This document shows, piece after piece, positions 27,897 to 37,638 of a stretch of 64,000 nucleotides of DNA (position 1 is its first letter; each line of letters starts with the position of its first letter). Source of the stretch: Beijerinckiaceae bacterium (GTDB taxonomy: Bacteria; Pseudomonadota; Alphaproteobacteria; Rhizobiales; Beijerinckiaceae); NCBI GenBank assembly GCA_004564215.1, contig CP024846.1, positions 1,302,001 to 1,366,000 on the forward strand. The letters are read 5' to 3'. The notes beneath the pieces were generated by a model, which saw only the letters and a program-made list of their open reading frames with translations, had not been told where the DNA came from and did not search any database. The position numbers and the translations under genes are program-made.

Positions 27897-28265
27897 TCAT
27901 TTCGAACAGGCGGTCAAATCCTTATCCTCGATCGAAAAGACCTTACCGGTCTCGATCGAAACATGTTTGACGCTGCAGACGCGGCCATTCGTAAAGCCGA
28001 TTCTGATGTCGTAGTCGCCGCTGCTCACACCGGGCAGTTTCAAACGCTCGTCATGATCGACGCTGGCATCCTCATCGCCCACGCAGAGATTTTCCCCAAA
28101 GTGATCGGTGTCCGCCGGAGCAAGCCGCAGCTCGTTGACCGTCGCCGAAGTCAGATTCCAGAAACGCGTCGGTTTTTCAGCACGCGCAGGGGTGGCAAGA
28201 AAAACCAGCGCGGCGCCAGCGAAAGCTAAGCGCATGAGACGGTTAGACGCAGATGCATGTTTCAT
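27897..28265 (-). CDS. Conserved secreted protein, unknown function
   Basis: A 122-residue protein with a signal peptide (core LAFAGAALVFLATPARA) and a mature beta-rich domain starting PTRFWNLTSATVNELRLAP. Cysteines at three positions (ENLCVGDED, GRVCSVKH, LTACSK) may form a disulfide. Similar small proteins occur in Rhizobiales but I cannot name a function. It converges with apt; a second start ten codons in is possible. Confidence 0.65.
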   Translation of the reverse strand: MKHASASNRLMRLAFAGAALVFLATPARAEKPTRFWNLTSATVNELRLAPADTDHFGENLCVGDEDASVDHDERLKLPGVSSGDYDIRIGFTNGRVCSVKHVSIETGKVFSIEDKDLTACSK

Positions 28266-28421
28266 GGCGCGGCCCGTGATGCGATTTGACGTTTGTGTCG
28301 AACTTAGCTGGGAAGGCGAAATTTAAACAGGACCAAGGCTCTTCCTCTTGGGCCAAATCCTCGTGGTTGCGCAAATCCGGGTGAACCACTAGAAGCGAGC
28401 CTCAACGCTACGGGGTTATGC

Positions 28422-29135
28422 ATGCGTCCTTCCAAACGCGCCGCCGCAGAATTGCGGCCTGTCACGCTCGAACGCAATGTCGCGCGGTATGCTGAAGGGT
28501 CGTGCCTCGTCAAATTCGGCGAAACCCATGTGCTCTGCACCGCGTCTCTCGAAGACAAGCCGCCGCCATGGTTGCGCGGCCAGGGGCGCGGTTGGATTAC
28601 CGCCGAATATGCCATGCTTCCCCGCGCGACCCATACGCGCACGCGGCGGGAATCGACCTCAGGCAAGCAATCGGGGCGCACGCAGGAGATTCAGCGCCTG
28701 ATCGGCCGCAGTTTGCGCGCCGTTACCAATCTTCAGGCGCTTGGCGAGCGCCAGGTCACGATCGACTGCGATGTGCTGCAGGCCGATGGCGGCACCCGGA
28801 CCGCCTCGATTACCGGCGCTTGGGTTGCCCTGCACGATTGCCTCAAATGGATGCACGGCCGTTCGATCATCAAGGATCATCCCTTGCGCGATCATGTCGC
28901 CGCGGTCTCTTGCGGCATTTCAAACGGCGAGGCGGTGCTCGACCTTGATTATGCGGAAGATTCGGTTGCCGAGACGGATGCAAATTTCGTCATGACGGGC
29001 GCCGGCTCGCTGGTCGAAGTCCAGGCGACGGCGGAAGCCGCCGTGTTCAGCGACGTTCAATTGCACGCCTTGATGGCGCTCGCGAAGGCCGGCATTGCAA
29101 CGCTCGTGGAACTGCAAAAGCTCGCGGTCGATTAA
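28422..29135 (+). CDS. rph: Ribonuclease PH
   Basis: RNase PH is the phosphorolytic 3'-5' exonuclease that trims tRNA precursors. The 237-residue protein shows the standard features: [28 protein letters not shown], the phosphate-site block [20 protein letters not shown], and [20 protein letters not shown]. It is followed within two bases by rdgB. Confidence 0.96.
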   Translation: MRPSKRAAAELRPVTLERNVARYAEGSCLVKFGETHVLCTASLEDKPPPWLRGQGRGWITAEYAMLPRATHTRTRRESTSGKQSGRTQEIQRLIGRSLRAVTNLQALGERQVTIDCDVLQADGGTRTASITGAWVALHDCLKWMHGRSIIKDHPLRDHVAAVSCGISNGEAVLDLDYAEDSVAETDANFVMTGAGSLVEVQATAEAAVFSDVQLHALMALAKAGIATLVELQKLAVD

Positions 29136-29136
29136 A

Positions 29137-29769
29137 ATGTCCGGGCGACTCGAAGGAAAGCTCGTCATTGCGACGCATAACGCGGGCAAGCTCGCCGAAA
29201 TGCGCGAACTTCTTGTTCCTTATGGCATTACAACAGTTTCAGCCGGGGAATTGGGCCTGCCCGAACCCGAAGAGACGGGCGACAGCTTCATAGCGAATGC
29301 CGAAATCAAGGCCAGGGCGGCCGCAGAACTTGCCCAATCTCCCGCGCTCGCCGACGATTCCGGGCTTTGTGTCGCCGCGCTCGATGGCGCCCCCGGCATA
29401 AATTCAGCGCGCTGGGCGGGGGATTCCCGCGATTTCGAGGCGGCCATGAATAAAATCGAACGGACGTTGCAAACTGCGAAGGCGCGCCCGCCCTTCAAAG
29501 CGCATTTCGTTTGCGTTCTCTCGCTGGCCTATCCGGGCGGAGATACCCGGAACTTTGAGGCCAAAGTTTTTGGCGAACTTGTTTTCCCGCCCCGTGGCCG
29601 GCTCGGATTCGGCTATGATCCGATCTTTCTTCCCGACGGTTTCGAACGGACGTTTGGAGAAATGGCCTCGGAGGAAAAACATTCGATCCCCTCCGATGGA
29701 TCGCTCGCGCTGTCCCATCGGGCGCGCGCGTTCCAAATGTTTGCGCGCGCCTGCCTCGACAAGACTTAG
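29137..29769 (+). CDS. rdgB: XTP/dITP pyrophosphatase
   Basis: RdgB hydrolyses non-canonical purine triphosphates (dITP, XTP) to keep them out of DNA. The 210-residue protein has LVIATHNAGKLAEMRELL, the metal-site block ALADDSGLCVAALDGAPGI with SARWAG, and the C-terminal GRLGFGYDPIFLPDG, then LSHRARAF. The ATG at 29137 lies one base after the rph stop, the common rph-rdgB arrangement. Confidence 0.95.
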   Translation: MSGRLEGKLVIATHNAGKLAEMRELLVPYGITTVSAGELGLPEPEETGDSFIANAEIKARAAAELAQSPALADDSGLCVAALDGAPGINSARWAGDSRDFEAAMNKIERTLQTAKARPPFKAHFVCVLSLAYPGGDTRNFEAKVFGELVFPPRGRLGFGYDPIFLPDGFERTFGEMASEEKHSIPSDGSLALSHRARAFQMFARACLDKT

Positions 29770-32123
29770 CGAGTCACGGGAGCCCCAAGCGCGGCGCGGA
29801 CCCGCTTCAGGATACGCGCGCGGGCTTCGTCCTCCGTTTCGTTTGCCTGACGCTTGACGGCAAACGGTGCGTCTCCGCTCAACAAGCCTTTCATGATGTG
29901 AAATCCGAGCGCGCGATAGACTTCCAATTGCTCCTCGCTGAAAAATTGATCGCCGGTGGATTCCTGCGGAAACTCGCGATAGCGGCGCTTGTAATCTAAA
30001 ATATAGTCGTCCTCGTCGCCGCTCATCGACGCCTTGACGTAAAGCAGGACGCCCTCTTTGTCCGGCCCATATTGAATCCGGCCGGCGGCGCAATGCGGTC
30101 CCGGCGTTCGCGGGACGGGCGTGCCATTTTGATTGGCATCGTCGAAGGCCTTGTTCGTCGCCAAGGTCTGTTCCCGAATGGCTTGCCAGGGGAGTTCGAT
30201 GATCGCGCCGAGATCGATGCGGGCGTAACGCTCAAGAGCGAGGAGAGCGCCAAAGCTCATCGTTTGATCCGCCTCCGCATCGATGGCGATGATCAGCTCG
30301 CAGCGCCGCTTCATCAGCGAATAGACGCCGAGATTTTCGATGTGACCTCCGTCGGTCAGAAAAATCTTCGGGCTCTTCTCGGTAATCCAACTGAACATTT
30401 CCACGAAGAGGACAATGCTGGGCAATTTGAAGAGCTGCGCGATGAGCCAATCGCGCTGCCGCGCCATTGGCGGATGGGCGCACCCGGGGTTCGGATTGCG
30501 GAGCCAATATCCAAGGCGGATGTTGAGAACCGCAAGGGTAAAGGCAAGCGGTTTGATGGTATGCGCGCCCATGTTGGACGAGATGGCCGCTCCCGAAATG
30601 GCCATGGCGGTGCCGAGATTGAGGGTGGGCTCTTTCCCATCGATCTGCCGCGTACCGATATAACCCGTCGCGTCGCTGCCGAGATATTCCGGCGTGAAGG
30701 CAAAAAAGTCGGCATTTCGGCCGCGCTTGTTCGCATATTGCGAACCTTCGATGTTCAAGGCGGCGTTGATGATCGGGTAAGGGCAGCGGTCGGTGTCGAT
30801 GTCGAACAGCTTGGGCTCGTAGGATTTCAGGTCGCCATAAAGATCGCGGTGCCCTTGGTCCGAGCTTGGATCGAACAGAAAAGCCTTGCTGAGCCGATCC
30901 CGGTAAAGGCGGTAGAGGGAGGTGCGATTTGGGTTGATGAGCAAGGCCGCAAGCGTCGCGGCAACAAAAGCTCCGAAAAATAAAAGCACAGCGCCGTGCT
31001 GAAGGCCGTAATAGGTCAAATATAAATACAAAACCCACAAGAAAAACGGCACGACGAGTGCGGCTATCCATAAAGCCGCCAAGGCCATGATCTTTTTGAA
31101 CCAGGCCATCCAGCCAGTGGCGCGTTTCGCCGCGGCCACGACATCGCCGAGATATTTGGAGAAAAAGGCGGAAACAGTGCCCAGCGACGCGAAAATGGCG
31201 GCAAGCGAGGTGCCCAGTCTCTGGCTGAAGGTGCCGCCCCCGGCCTCGACACCAGCCGGTTGTTCACAGATCCACCGCAGAATGAACGGCTGAAATTCAA
31301 AAAATACGGTCGTCAATGTCACGAGAAAGAAGAGTTTTGAAACGCCGACCCAACCGCCCCGAAGGGTCGCACTTGAGCCAAGGTTCAGCGACGTCCAGAC
31401 CGCCCAGATGATGAGAAACAGAACGTTGACGACCGCCAAAATCGCGGTGAACCAGAAACCGGGCAGGCCCCATAGCGGCTCCGAGACAGGCAAGCCCAGC
31501 GCGGCCACGGCATCTGTGAGATTCCAGATGAGAAACCGGGGCTGGTTCAGCGCCTTAATCGTCGGATGGCTGACGAGCGTAATCCAGACGCAGAAAAGGA
31601 GGACGGGCAAAACAATAAGGATATTGGCGATAAGACCGCGGCCAACAATGCCGATGGCCGTGACAACGTCCAGCCCGCCATGCGGGATCAGATAGTTTGA
31701 ATAGTCTCTTATGTGGCGAACCGAGGCGGTGTCATTGTAATTATCGGGGTGGGTAAATGGCAATTTGCCATCCGTTTTCTGCATCGTCGCCGTTAGCGCG
31801 CAGCCGATGTATCCGCCCCCGGACACCGTCGAAAGATAATCAATTCCATCGAAGCCAGATTCGTTTGCCCCCGTGCTTACGCCCAGAGCTTGCAAAGCGC
31901 CGAGCCCGAAAGACGCCGAACGGATCCCGCCGCCGGATAGCGCAACGCCGGTCAGACCGCTGGAACTTCGGTCTCGACCGGGTTTCTTGACACGCAGGCG
32001 GCGCGCTTTGATCGCGGCGACCTCTGCTTCCATGACTCGTTTCGGTGGATATCCCGCCCGACATTGCTCATCGACTTGAGCGTCGACATAGTCGTGATCG
32101 CCGCGCTTGGCTTCGTCCGACAT
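29766..32123 (-). CDS. Membrane-associated patatin-like phospholipase
   Basis: A 785-residue protein. The patatin fold is split: oxyanion loop GGGIRSA (residues 64-70) and nucleophile Ser101 in STVSGGG near the N-terminus, catalytic Asp in TDGGHIENLG (591-600). Between them lie about four to five transmembrane helices (roughly 164-184, 223-243, 262-282 and 345-397). Such enzymes release fatty acids from membrane lipids. GGAGG precedes the ATG at 32123. It is the last gene of a minus-strand cluster with a DyP peroxidase, GMC oxidoreductase and cytochrome c. The substrate is unknown. Confidence 0.85.
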   Translation of the reverse strand: MSDEAKRGDHDYVDAQVDEQCRAGYPPKRVMEAEVAAIKARRLRVKKPGRDRSSSGLTGVALSGGGIRSASFGLGALQALGVSTGANESGFDGIDYLSTVSGGGYIGCALTATMQKTDGKLPFTHPDNYNDTASVRHIRDYSNYLIPHGGLDVVTAIGIVGRGLIANILIVLPVLLFCVWITLVSHPTIKALNQPRFLIWNLTDAVAALGLPVSEPLWGLPGFWFTAILAVVNVLFLIIWAVWTSLNLGSSATLRGGWVGVSKLFFLVTLTTVFFEFQPFILRWICEQPAGVEAGGGTFSQRLGTSLAAIFASLGTVSAFFSKYLGDVVAAAKRATGWMAWFKKIMALAALWIAALVVPFFLWVLYLYLTYYGLQHGAVLLFFGAFVAATLAALLINPNRTSLYRLYRDRLSKAFLFDPSSDQGHRDLYGDLKSYEPKLFDIDTDRCPYPIINAALNIEGSQYANKRGRNADFFAFTPEYLGSDATGYIGTRQIDGKEPTLNLGTAMAISGAAISSNMGAHTIKPLAFTLAVLNIRLGYWLRNPNPGCAHPPMARQRDWLIAQLFKLPSIVLFVEMFSWITEKSPKIFLTDGGHIENLGVYSLMKRRCELIIAIDAEADQTMSFGALLALERYARIDLGAIIELPWQAIREQTLATNKAFDDANQNGTPVPRTPGPHCAAGRIQYGPDKEGVLLYVKASMSGDEDDYILDYKRRYREFPQESTGDQFFSEEQLEVYRALGFHIMKGLLSGDAPFAVKRQANETEDEARARILKRVRAALGAPVTR

Positions 32124-32190
32124 CCCGTCCTCCGTCCTTCCCGATCCGCCGCATACGCTATCTCGAAAACGCGAAGGGGCCGGCGCCGTC

Positions 32191-33798
32191 TCAGCCCCTG
32201 TCGCCTGGCTGGGCAAAGAAGCGCAAAGCCCGGATGCTGGGCAAAAAGAAATAGGCGCCCCCGCGCAAAGTGATGAATTGCGGCAATCCGGCGATCCGGC
32301 GGTTAAGGCCGTTCGGCTGCGGCAGAACAAATGAATCGGTGGCTTTGCCGACCGGACAGGCGGCACGATTGCCGACCAGCGGATCGGTTTCGCCGCTCAT
32401 CCCGTTGAACTTCGCGTTCATGATCCAAGCGGTTTGGATGAACTCGAATTGCCGGGCAATATTGGCGTTGAGGGCAATGAAATATATTCCGCTCTTATTA
32501 TGATGTACGTCGTCCCGCCGGGCCGCTTGCGGTTCGATCAAATCGCCATAGGGCCGCCCTCGCCGCACAATTCGGTGCAGGCGGCTTGAAGAAATCAGGT
32601 CCTCGCGCGGGCCGTCATGCTTCAGTCCCAGCATGCGAAGGATCCAGGAAAGAAAGCCTTGCCTTCCACCCGGCATGTCGCCCGTTCGGGGATTTGCACG
32701 GCGAATATGGGATCCAAAGGGACAGGTCAAACCCTCGGGGTCCGAATCGAAGGTGAACCCGTTCTGACGGATGTCGATGGCTTCCGGTCCGACGCCGCGC
32801 GTGTTGGGCGCTGATGCGGGGACAAGCGGATCGCCGGTGGAAAGACGCCGCCCCACCATCGCTTCCGCCAAGCTGACGCCCTCATCCTCGGGCGATTGCT
32901 TGGACACGAATTGCCAAAAGCCCGGAACATTTTGCTCAAGTTGGCGGAACACGAGATAGGTTCCATTGCGACCAAGGTCGCGGCGCGTTCGATCATCCTC
33001 GGCACGCCGCAATATATCCTTGGGATCCTGGACCGGATCGAGGACCGGGCGGCTGGTGTAAAAACCGTATTCGTTCGGATAGCCAAGAAGAAACTCGCCG
33101 GTGGCGATCAGATTGCCATATTCAAGATCCTCGCGGATCCCGACGATACGCTCGCCCTTCCAGTCAATCGCAGGCTGGCTGATGCCATCGATAAACCCAA
33201 AGGGTTCGCGCCGCACCTGGTCATCATTATTTTCAGGCGCATCAGCCGCGCGGAGCGTGTCAAGGATCTCAAAGCCCAAGGCGAGGTCGGCGATGACCAT
33301 TTGCTGGAATGCGGCGAGAGCGCCGTGTTCAGCGTAAAGCATGACCAGAACGTCGGGCTCATGGTTAGGCGCGCCCCACTCCCACTTCGTCGGCGCGCTC
33401 TCGTCAACATCGCCTAACCGGCGAGGGCGGCCCTCTTCCTCCGCGTCCTTGCCCGCCATGCCAAAGTAAAATTCTCTGGAAAATGCATGGAGAACCTCCT
33501 CCTGCAATCCCAAATTCCGCAGGCCAGGGGCGGTGAACGCGACCTGGAGTGTACGATGCAGCTTATGATCGTCGGACTTTAAATCCGCTATGCTCGTCAC
33601 GCTGTAAGATAATTTCTCGGCATTCGGCTCTTCGACGATCGCAGCGAGCCATTCTTTTGCCTCCCCCCGGTCCTTGACCCGCAACAGAAGAAACGAGGCT
33701 TCTCCAAGTGTGCCATAACCAGAGTATAAGATACCCTGAATGTCGTGAAGCTCGCTGACGGGTTGAACCATGACGCGCCCTATATCTCCGACAGCCAT
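32191..33798 (-). CDS. DyP-type heme peroxidase family protein
   Basis: About 535 residues. The DyP landmarks are the distal GFIDGISQP (Asp204 of GxxDG) and the proximal heme-ligand His364 in CPFGSHIRRANPR, with the distal Arg region in between. It is longer than classical DyP enzymes and has no export signal. DyP proteins oxidise dyes, lignin-type phenols and, in some cases, other substrates with hydrogen peroxide. The ATG at 33798 follows GGAGAAA and overlaps the upstream gene by 19 bases; an ATG at 33771 is possible. The cluster suggests a lipid-peroxide context. Confidence 0.85.
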   Translation of the reverse strand: MAVGDIGRVMVQPVSELHDIQGILYSGYGTLGEASFLLLRVKDRGEAKEWLAAIVEEPNAEKLSYSVTSIADLKSDDHKLHRTLQVAFTAPGLRNLGLQEEVLHAFSREFYFGMAGKDAEEEGRPRRLGDVDESAPTKWEWGAPNHEPDVLVMLYAEHGALAAFQQMVIADLALGFEILDTLRAADAPENNDDQVRREPFGFIDGISQPAIDWKGERIVGIREDLEYGNLIATGEFLLGYPNEYGFYTSRPVLDPVQDPKDILRRAEDDRTRRDLGRNGTYLVFRQLEQNVPGFWQFVSKQSPEDEGVSLAEAMVGRRLSTGDPLVPASAPNTRGVGPEAIDIRQNGFTFDSDPEGLTCPFGSHIRRANPRTGDMPGGRQGFLSWILRMLGLKHDGPREDLISSSRLHRIVRRGRPYGDLIEPQAARRDDVHHNKSGIYFIALNANIARQFEFIQTAWIMNAKFNGMSGETDPLVGNRAACPVGKATDSFVLPQPNGLNRRIAGLPQFITLRGGAYFFLPSIRALRFFAQPGDRG

Positions 33799-35108
33799 TG
33801 ACGGATTTCTCCGTCCGACATGGGCTTTTGTTCTTCCAGACCTTTCCGAACGCGGGCATTGCGAGAAATGTCCATCAAGGTCAATCCCGGATAGGCCTTG
33901 TACCAAACCTCGGTCGGAAGCGAGTGCCGGCGCTGCGTGTTCTTGAATTCTTGCTCACGCGAGGCGCCGCCAAAAATCAAAAAACTCGTCTTGGGGTAGC
34001 TGACCCCATGGCTGAATGTGAGGTTGAGCCCAAAGGCGACCTTATTGACGAAGTCATCCATATAGCTCTCGGAACTTCCATCGTAATTGCTGGCAAAAAC
34101 AACTCTGCGCTTGTCGTCCAGAAAAACCCAGCGCGCGAAATGGATGGTCTTCACTCTCGCGAGATTGCCCCGGGGATAAAGAAACGGGGTGGCAAGATTG
34201 ATGACCCACAACAGGAACGTCATTGTCCGCCGCCGGAACGGCCCTGGTTTGATCGCTCCGAAAGCGCTGTATTGGTTGGTCACGTCAAAATCTTGGATAG
34301 CGCCGAGGGCCGTCAATTGGTCGGAGGTGGGCGGCGTTAGAATTTCAGGGTCGGTGGTTTCATGCTGCCGCAGACGGTACAGAAAGACCCCGAGAGCCGC
34401 GAGCAAGACAAAGAAAAATAGAGCATAAAGAAAGAAGGCAGCGAGCAACGGCAACACCAGAAGAGGCAGAACAAAGCCTATCAGCGCCGCGACCGCGACG
34501 GAAATCTGCGCTAGCCTTTTGATTTGCCATAGGAGAGGCGTAGGAGCCGGCGGCGATACACGCGGCCCTTTTTCCTGCACCTTGCGAATGAGCTCGGCCC
34601 GGATTTGTTGCGGGGATTCGTCGAGCAATTCTTTGGGGAGACCGGCGAGATAAATGCTCAAAGCCTCATGCAGCTCCGCTTCCTCGCGGATTTGCCGAAC
34701 CGTGCGGCCGATCCAATTGACATAGGCTGTGGCCGGTTTGACCGAATGGCTACGCATCCAGGCCAACAAATCCTCATTGGGCTGGAAGCCTTTGCAATAG
34801 GAAAAGATTTTGCGCAGCCCTGGCTCGGCTCGAAACGCAAAATCCGCGAGCAGCCGATCCGCCGATCCGTCGCAATCGCCAAGGAAAGCGAGATAAACCG
34901 GCGGGTCGGGAAACGTTACGCCATAGGCGGCAAGATCGCCCAGAGTGACGTCGTCCAGGATTACGAAACGGGCAAAATGCAGCGTACCGAACTGGCCGAA
35001 CGGAACCAGGGCGTTGGCCGGATCCACCGTGCCAGGACATTTGTTCATCGTCAGCAGAAGCTGGCGCAATTCCGCTTCCCGACCCGGCAGGATCGGAGCT
35101 GCAACCAT
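33780..35108 (-). CDS. Membrane protein with an internally duplicated unknown domain
   Basis: About 442 residues, not a family I can name. Two copies of one motif flank a membrane segment (residues ~201-246): TLHFARFVILDD...DCDGSADRLLADF (42-90) and TIHFARWVFLDD...NYDGSSESYMDDF (321-353). The short strand HFARxVxLDD with a following DGS...DF recalls ferredoxin-like dimeric alpha/beta barrels, the fold also used by DyP proteins; this is only a guess. The gene lies just upstream of the DyP gene with overlap. The start is uncertain: an ATG at 35108 is chosen, a TTG at 35144 is possible. Confidence 0.7.
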   Translation of the reverse strand: MVAAPILPGREAELRQLLLTMNKCPGTVDPANALVPFGQFGTLHFARFVILDDVTLGDLAAYGVTFPDPPVYLAFLGDCDGSADRLLADFAFRAEPGLRKIFSYCKGFQPNEDLLAWMRSHSVKPATAYVNWIGRTVRQIREEAELHEALSIYLAGLPKELLDESPQQIRAELIRKVQEKGPRVSPPAPTPLLWQIKRLAQISVAVAALIGFVLPLLVLPLLAAFFLYALFFFVLLAALGVFLYRLRQHETTDPEILTPPTSDQLTALGAIQDFDVTNQYSAFGAIKPGPFRRRTMTFLLWVINLATPFLYPRGNLARVKTIHFARWVFLDDKRRVVFASNYDGSSESYMDDFVNKVAFGLNLTFSHGVSYPKTSFLIFGGASREQEFKNTQRRHSLPTEVWYKAYPGLTLMDISRNARVRKGLEEQKPMSDGEIRQWLSEI

Positions 35109-35153
35109 GAAATTGGATTGCGGGGTCACTTTATTTTTGACCAAAACAACGGG

Positions 35154-35585
35154 TTAGAACTTCAGCGCGAAATCGATCAGCCGCTTCTTGTCCCAATAGA
35201 CCTTGCCGAGATAGAAATTCGGACTAATGAGGCGAATCTCGTCCCGGATCCAATGCGCGACCAGCGATGTATCCGAGTAATCCAGGACGATGCATTCTTT
35301 TCCGTCCAGCCAGCTCGGCGCCTTGTAGACTTTTGCAACAATGGCATTGAAGCCGAAGGGCAGAATCCGGTTCTTTAAATACCCGGCCTTGGCGTCAAAA
35401 ACTTTTCCCTGCCACGCGAAATGGTTGATCAGGGTCGCTATTTCAGGAGAATAGGCAGTGCCGGGCGCGATGATGGCTGTCCCGTCCGCCTGACCGTCCG
35501 GTATTGGCCCAGACTCCGAGGCGCTGAACAGATCGTCGAGTTCTGTTTGATTCATGCGAAGCAATTGAGCGACATCATAGGCCAT
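35154..35585 (-). CDS. Small conserved protein of the lipid-oxidation cluster, unknown function
   Basis: A 143-residue soluble protein with the conserved-looking blocks NHFAWQGKVFDAKAGYLKNR, PSWLDGKECIVLDYS, VAHWIRDEIRLI and NFYLGKVYW. There is no signal peptide or membrane helix. The pattern of aromatic residues and short strands suggests a small beta-barrel, possibly binding a hydrophobic ligand (inference). GGGGGAGGAG precedes the ATG at 35585. It sits between the GMC oxidoreductase and the duplicated membrane protein genes, so it probably serves the same pathway. Confidence 0.65.
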   Translation of the reverse strand: MAYDVAQLLRMNQTELDDLFSASESGPIPDGQADGTAIIAPGTAYSPEIATLINHFAWQGKVFDAKAGYLKNRILPFGFNAIVAKVYKAPSWLDGKECIVLDYSDTSLVAHWIRDEIRLISPNFYLGKVYWDKKRLIDFALKF

Positions 35586-35723
35586 TGCGGCTCCTCCCCC
35601 GGTTGTCGCTTTCAGGCCGTCAATTGAACGCCCTATTTTCCGGCGAAAGAATTGCACAATTTTCAGTTCGCTTCTAGCACTATTTGGATCGCAATCCCCG
35701 CCAGGCGGGAAGAAGCAAAATCA

Positions 35724-37607
35724 TCAACCTGGGCGCGATTCGTCCTGTGATTGCGCTTCTTGCAGAATGACGTCGGCGGCCTTCTCGGCGATCATATAGA
35801 TCGCGCTCGCGATGAAGAAACCGGGGATGCGCGGAAACACGGAGGCATCGACAACGCGCAGCCCTTTCGTTCCATGCACCTTGAAGTCACTGGACAATAC
35901 GCCCCCGGCATCGGGGGCACCGATCGCGCAGGTGCAGGAGGCATGATGTCCCCAGGCGGTGTCGCGCACATGCTGCGCGAGCTCGTCGTCGCTTTGCAAA
36001 TGCGCCCCGGGGAATAATTCCGTGTCCATCAGCGGCGCTTCGTCTCCGGGCCTGAGCCGCGTCGCCGAGGCGGCAATGGAACGGACGGACCGGATTCCCG
36101 CAACCACCGCTTTCAGATCCTTTTGCTCGGAGTCGGAGCCTTCATTGAAATAACGGAAATTGATTTCTGGACGGTCCTGCGGATCGGCGGAGCGCAACCG
36201 CACATAGCCCGCCCGGTTGATCGTATGCGCCTTCAAGACCGCAAACGTCAGATAATCGAGCCCCTTGCGAAAATCGAGGGAATAGTCGGGGTAATAGCCC
36301 TTGAACCTTGCCAGCAGGGCCATGCAGAACAGATCCGGGTCGAGAAGTTCCGGTGCCGAACGCTGCGTGAAAGCGATGGCGGCTCCGTTCGAAATATACA
36401 TGCCATTTCGATTGTCGAGCCATTCCCGGTATTGGGGATCGGTTTTGTCGAATTTCGCGCCAACGAGACAGCTCCACGGTTGGTCCATTTTGTGGACGAC
36501 CGTCACTTCATAACGGTCCTGGAGATTTTGCCCCACGCCGGAAAGTGGCGACACGATTGAAATGCCGTGCCTTTCGAGTTCGTCCCGAGGGCCTACGCCC
36601 GACAACATCAAAAGCTGTGGCGTGTTAAAGGCGCCTCCCGCCAGGATAACCTCCCGCGCCGCCCGCACCTCGCGCCGTTCCCCTGGCTTGGTGCTGGCAT
36701 TTTTGTGAGCCCGATAGAGACGTTCGCCCTTCAAATATTCGACACCGACGGCGCGGTTTTCGGCATCGAAAATGACCCGCGTCGCGAGCGCATGGAGCTC
36801 GATGCGAAGCCGGTCCGGATAGCGCGCCGCGACTTCCCTGAGACGCTCTCGGGTCCCCGTTCGTGAATGCCCATCGGTCGTCATGGGCACATAGCAAAGC
36901 CCCGGCACCCGGTGCCGCAGACGCCGCGCGTCGTTTGGATCGGCTTCCCCTTTGAAGAAACGCCGGAGTGCAGCCCTCCAACGCGGTTCGTCTCGGATCA
37001 CGCTCCATGCGGAACGGATGATCAATTTCACAAGCTGATCATCTTTGAAAGCGTTTTGGGGTCTTGCCTTTTCGGTAGGAAGCCAACCGCTCCAGCCATG
37101 CCCCGTCCAATCGAGGCCGAACCAGCGCAGGAAGCGCCGGAGCGGACGGTGCCGGCAGTCTTCCAGCAAGCGCAGATAGCGCCGCATGTTCGAGGCAGCC
37201 CAGGAGGGATCGCCGGTCAGGCGCGCAATTTCATCCCAATCGGATTCATAAGGCGCGACGAAAATCATCGCATTATGCGCCGTGCAGCCGCCGAGCGTGC
37301 CGGCGCGTGGATAAAAGATACTGTCTTCGCCGGTTGCCGGATCAGGCCGATGCTTCCAATCAGCCTTCTGTTGCGCATCGTCGGTATAATGGCGGACGAA
37401 AAAATCCCAGCTCATCGTCGGGTTTTCGGACGCAAAAGGATGGAAGCCGGGAACATTGTAGTCCTCCGGCAGCCCTGCCGCTACGCCTTGACGCGGATCG
37501 CCCCCCGCCTCCAGCAGGACCACACGCATTCCCGCCTCGGCGAGCCTGGCGGCGAGAGTCCCGCCGCCCGCACCCGAACCAACGACAACATAATCGCAGT
37601 CATACAT
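35724..37607 (-). CDS. GMC family FAD-dependent oxidoreductase
   Basis: A 627-residue flavoprotein: dinucleotide fold VVVGSGAGGGTLAARLAEAG at the N-terminus, GMC signature RAGTLGGCTAHNAMIF (~100-115), the block VILAGGAFNTPQLLMLSG, and the C-terminal catalytic region WGHHASCTCAIG with DASVFPRIPG. GMC enzymes oxidise alcohols (choline, cholesterol, long-chain alcohols, glucose) and pass electrons to oxygen or a cytochrome. The adjacent di-heme cytochrome c gene suggests the latter. No export signal is evident. The ATG at 37607 is chosen; a TTG at 37661 would overlap the cytochrome gene. Confidence 0.9.
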   Translation of the reverse strand: MYDCDYVVVGSGAGGGTLAARLAEAGMRVVLLEAGGDPRQGVAAGLPEDYNVPGFHPFASENPTMSWDFFVRHYTDDAQQKADWKHRPDPATGEDSIFYPRAGTLGGCTAHNAMIFVAPYESDWDEIARLTGDPSWAASNMRRYLRLLEDCRHRPLRRFLRWFGLDWTGHGWSGWLPTEKARPQNAFKDDQLVKLIIRSAWSVIRDEPRWRAALRRFFKGEADPNDARRLRHRVPGLCYVPMTTDGHSRTGTRERLREVAARYPDRLRIELHALATRVIFDAENRAVGVEYLKGERLYRAHKNASTKPGERREVRAAREVILAGGAFNTPQLLMLSGVGPRDELERHGISIVSPLSGVGQNLQDRYEVTVVHKMDQPWSCLVGAKFDKTDPQYREWLDNRNGMYISNGAAIAFTQRSAPELLDPDLFCMALLARFKGYYPDYSLDFRKGLDYLTFAVLKAHTINRAGYVRLRSADPQDRPEINFRYFNEGSDSEQKDLKAVVAGIRSVRSIAASATRLRPGDEAPLMDTELFPGAHLQSDDELAQHVRDTAWGHHASCTCAIGAPDAGGVLSSDFKVHGTKGLRVVDASVFPRIPGFFIASAIYMIAEKAADVILQEAQSQDESRPG

Positions 37608-37638
37608 GCGCGACGAACCTTCGGTGCCCGCGGAGTCT

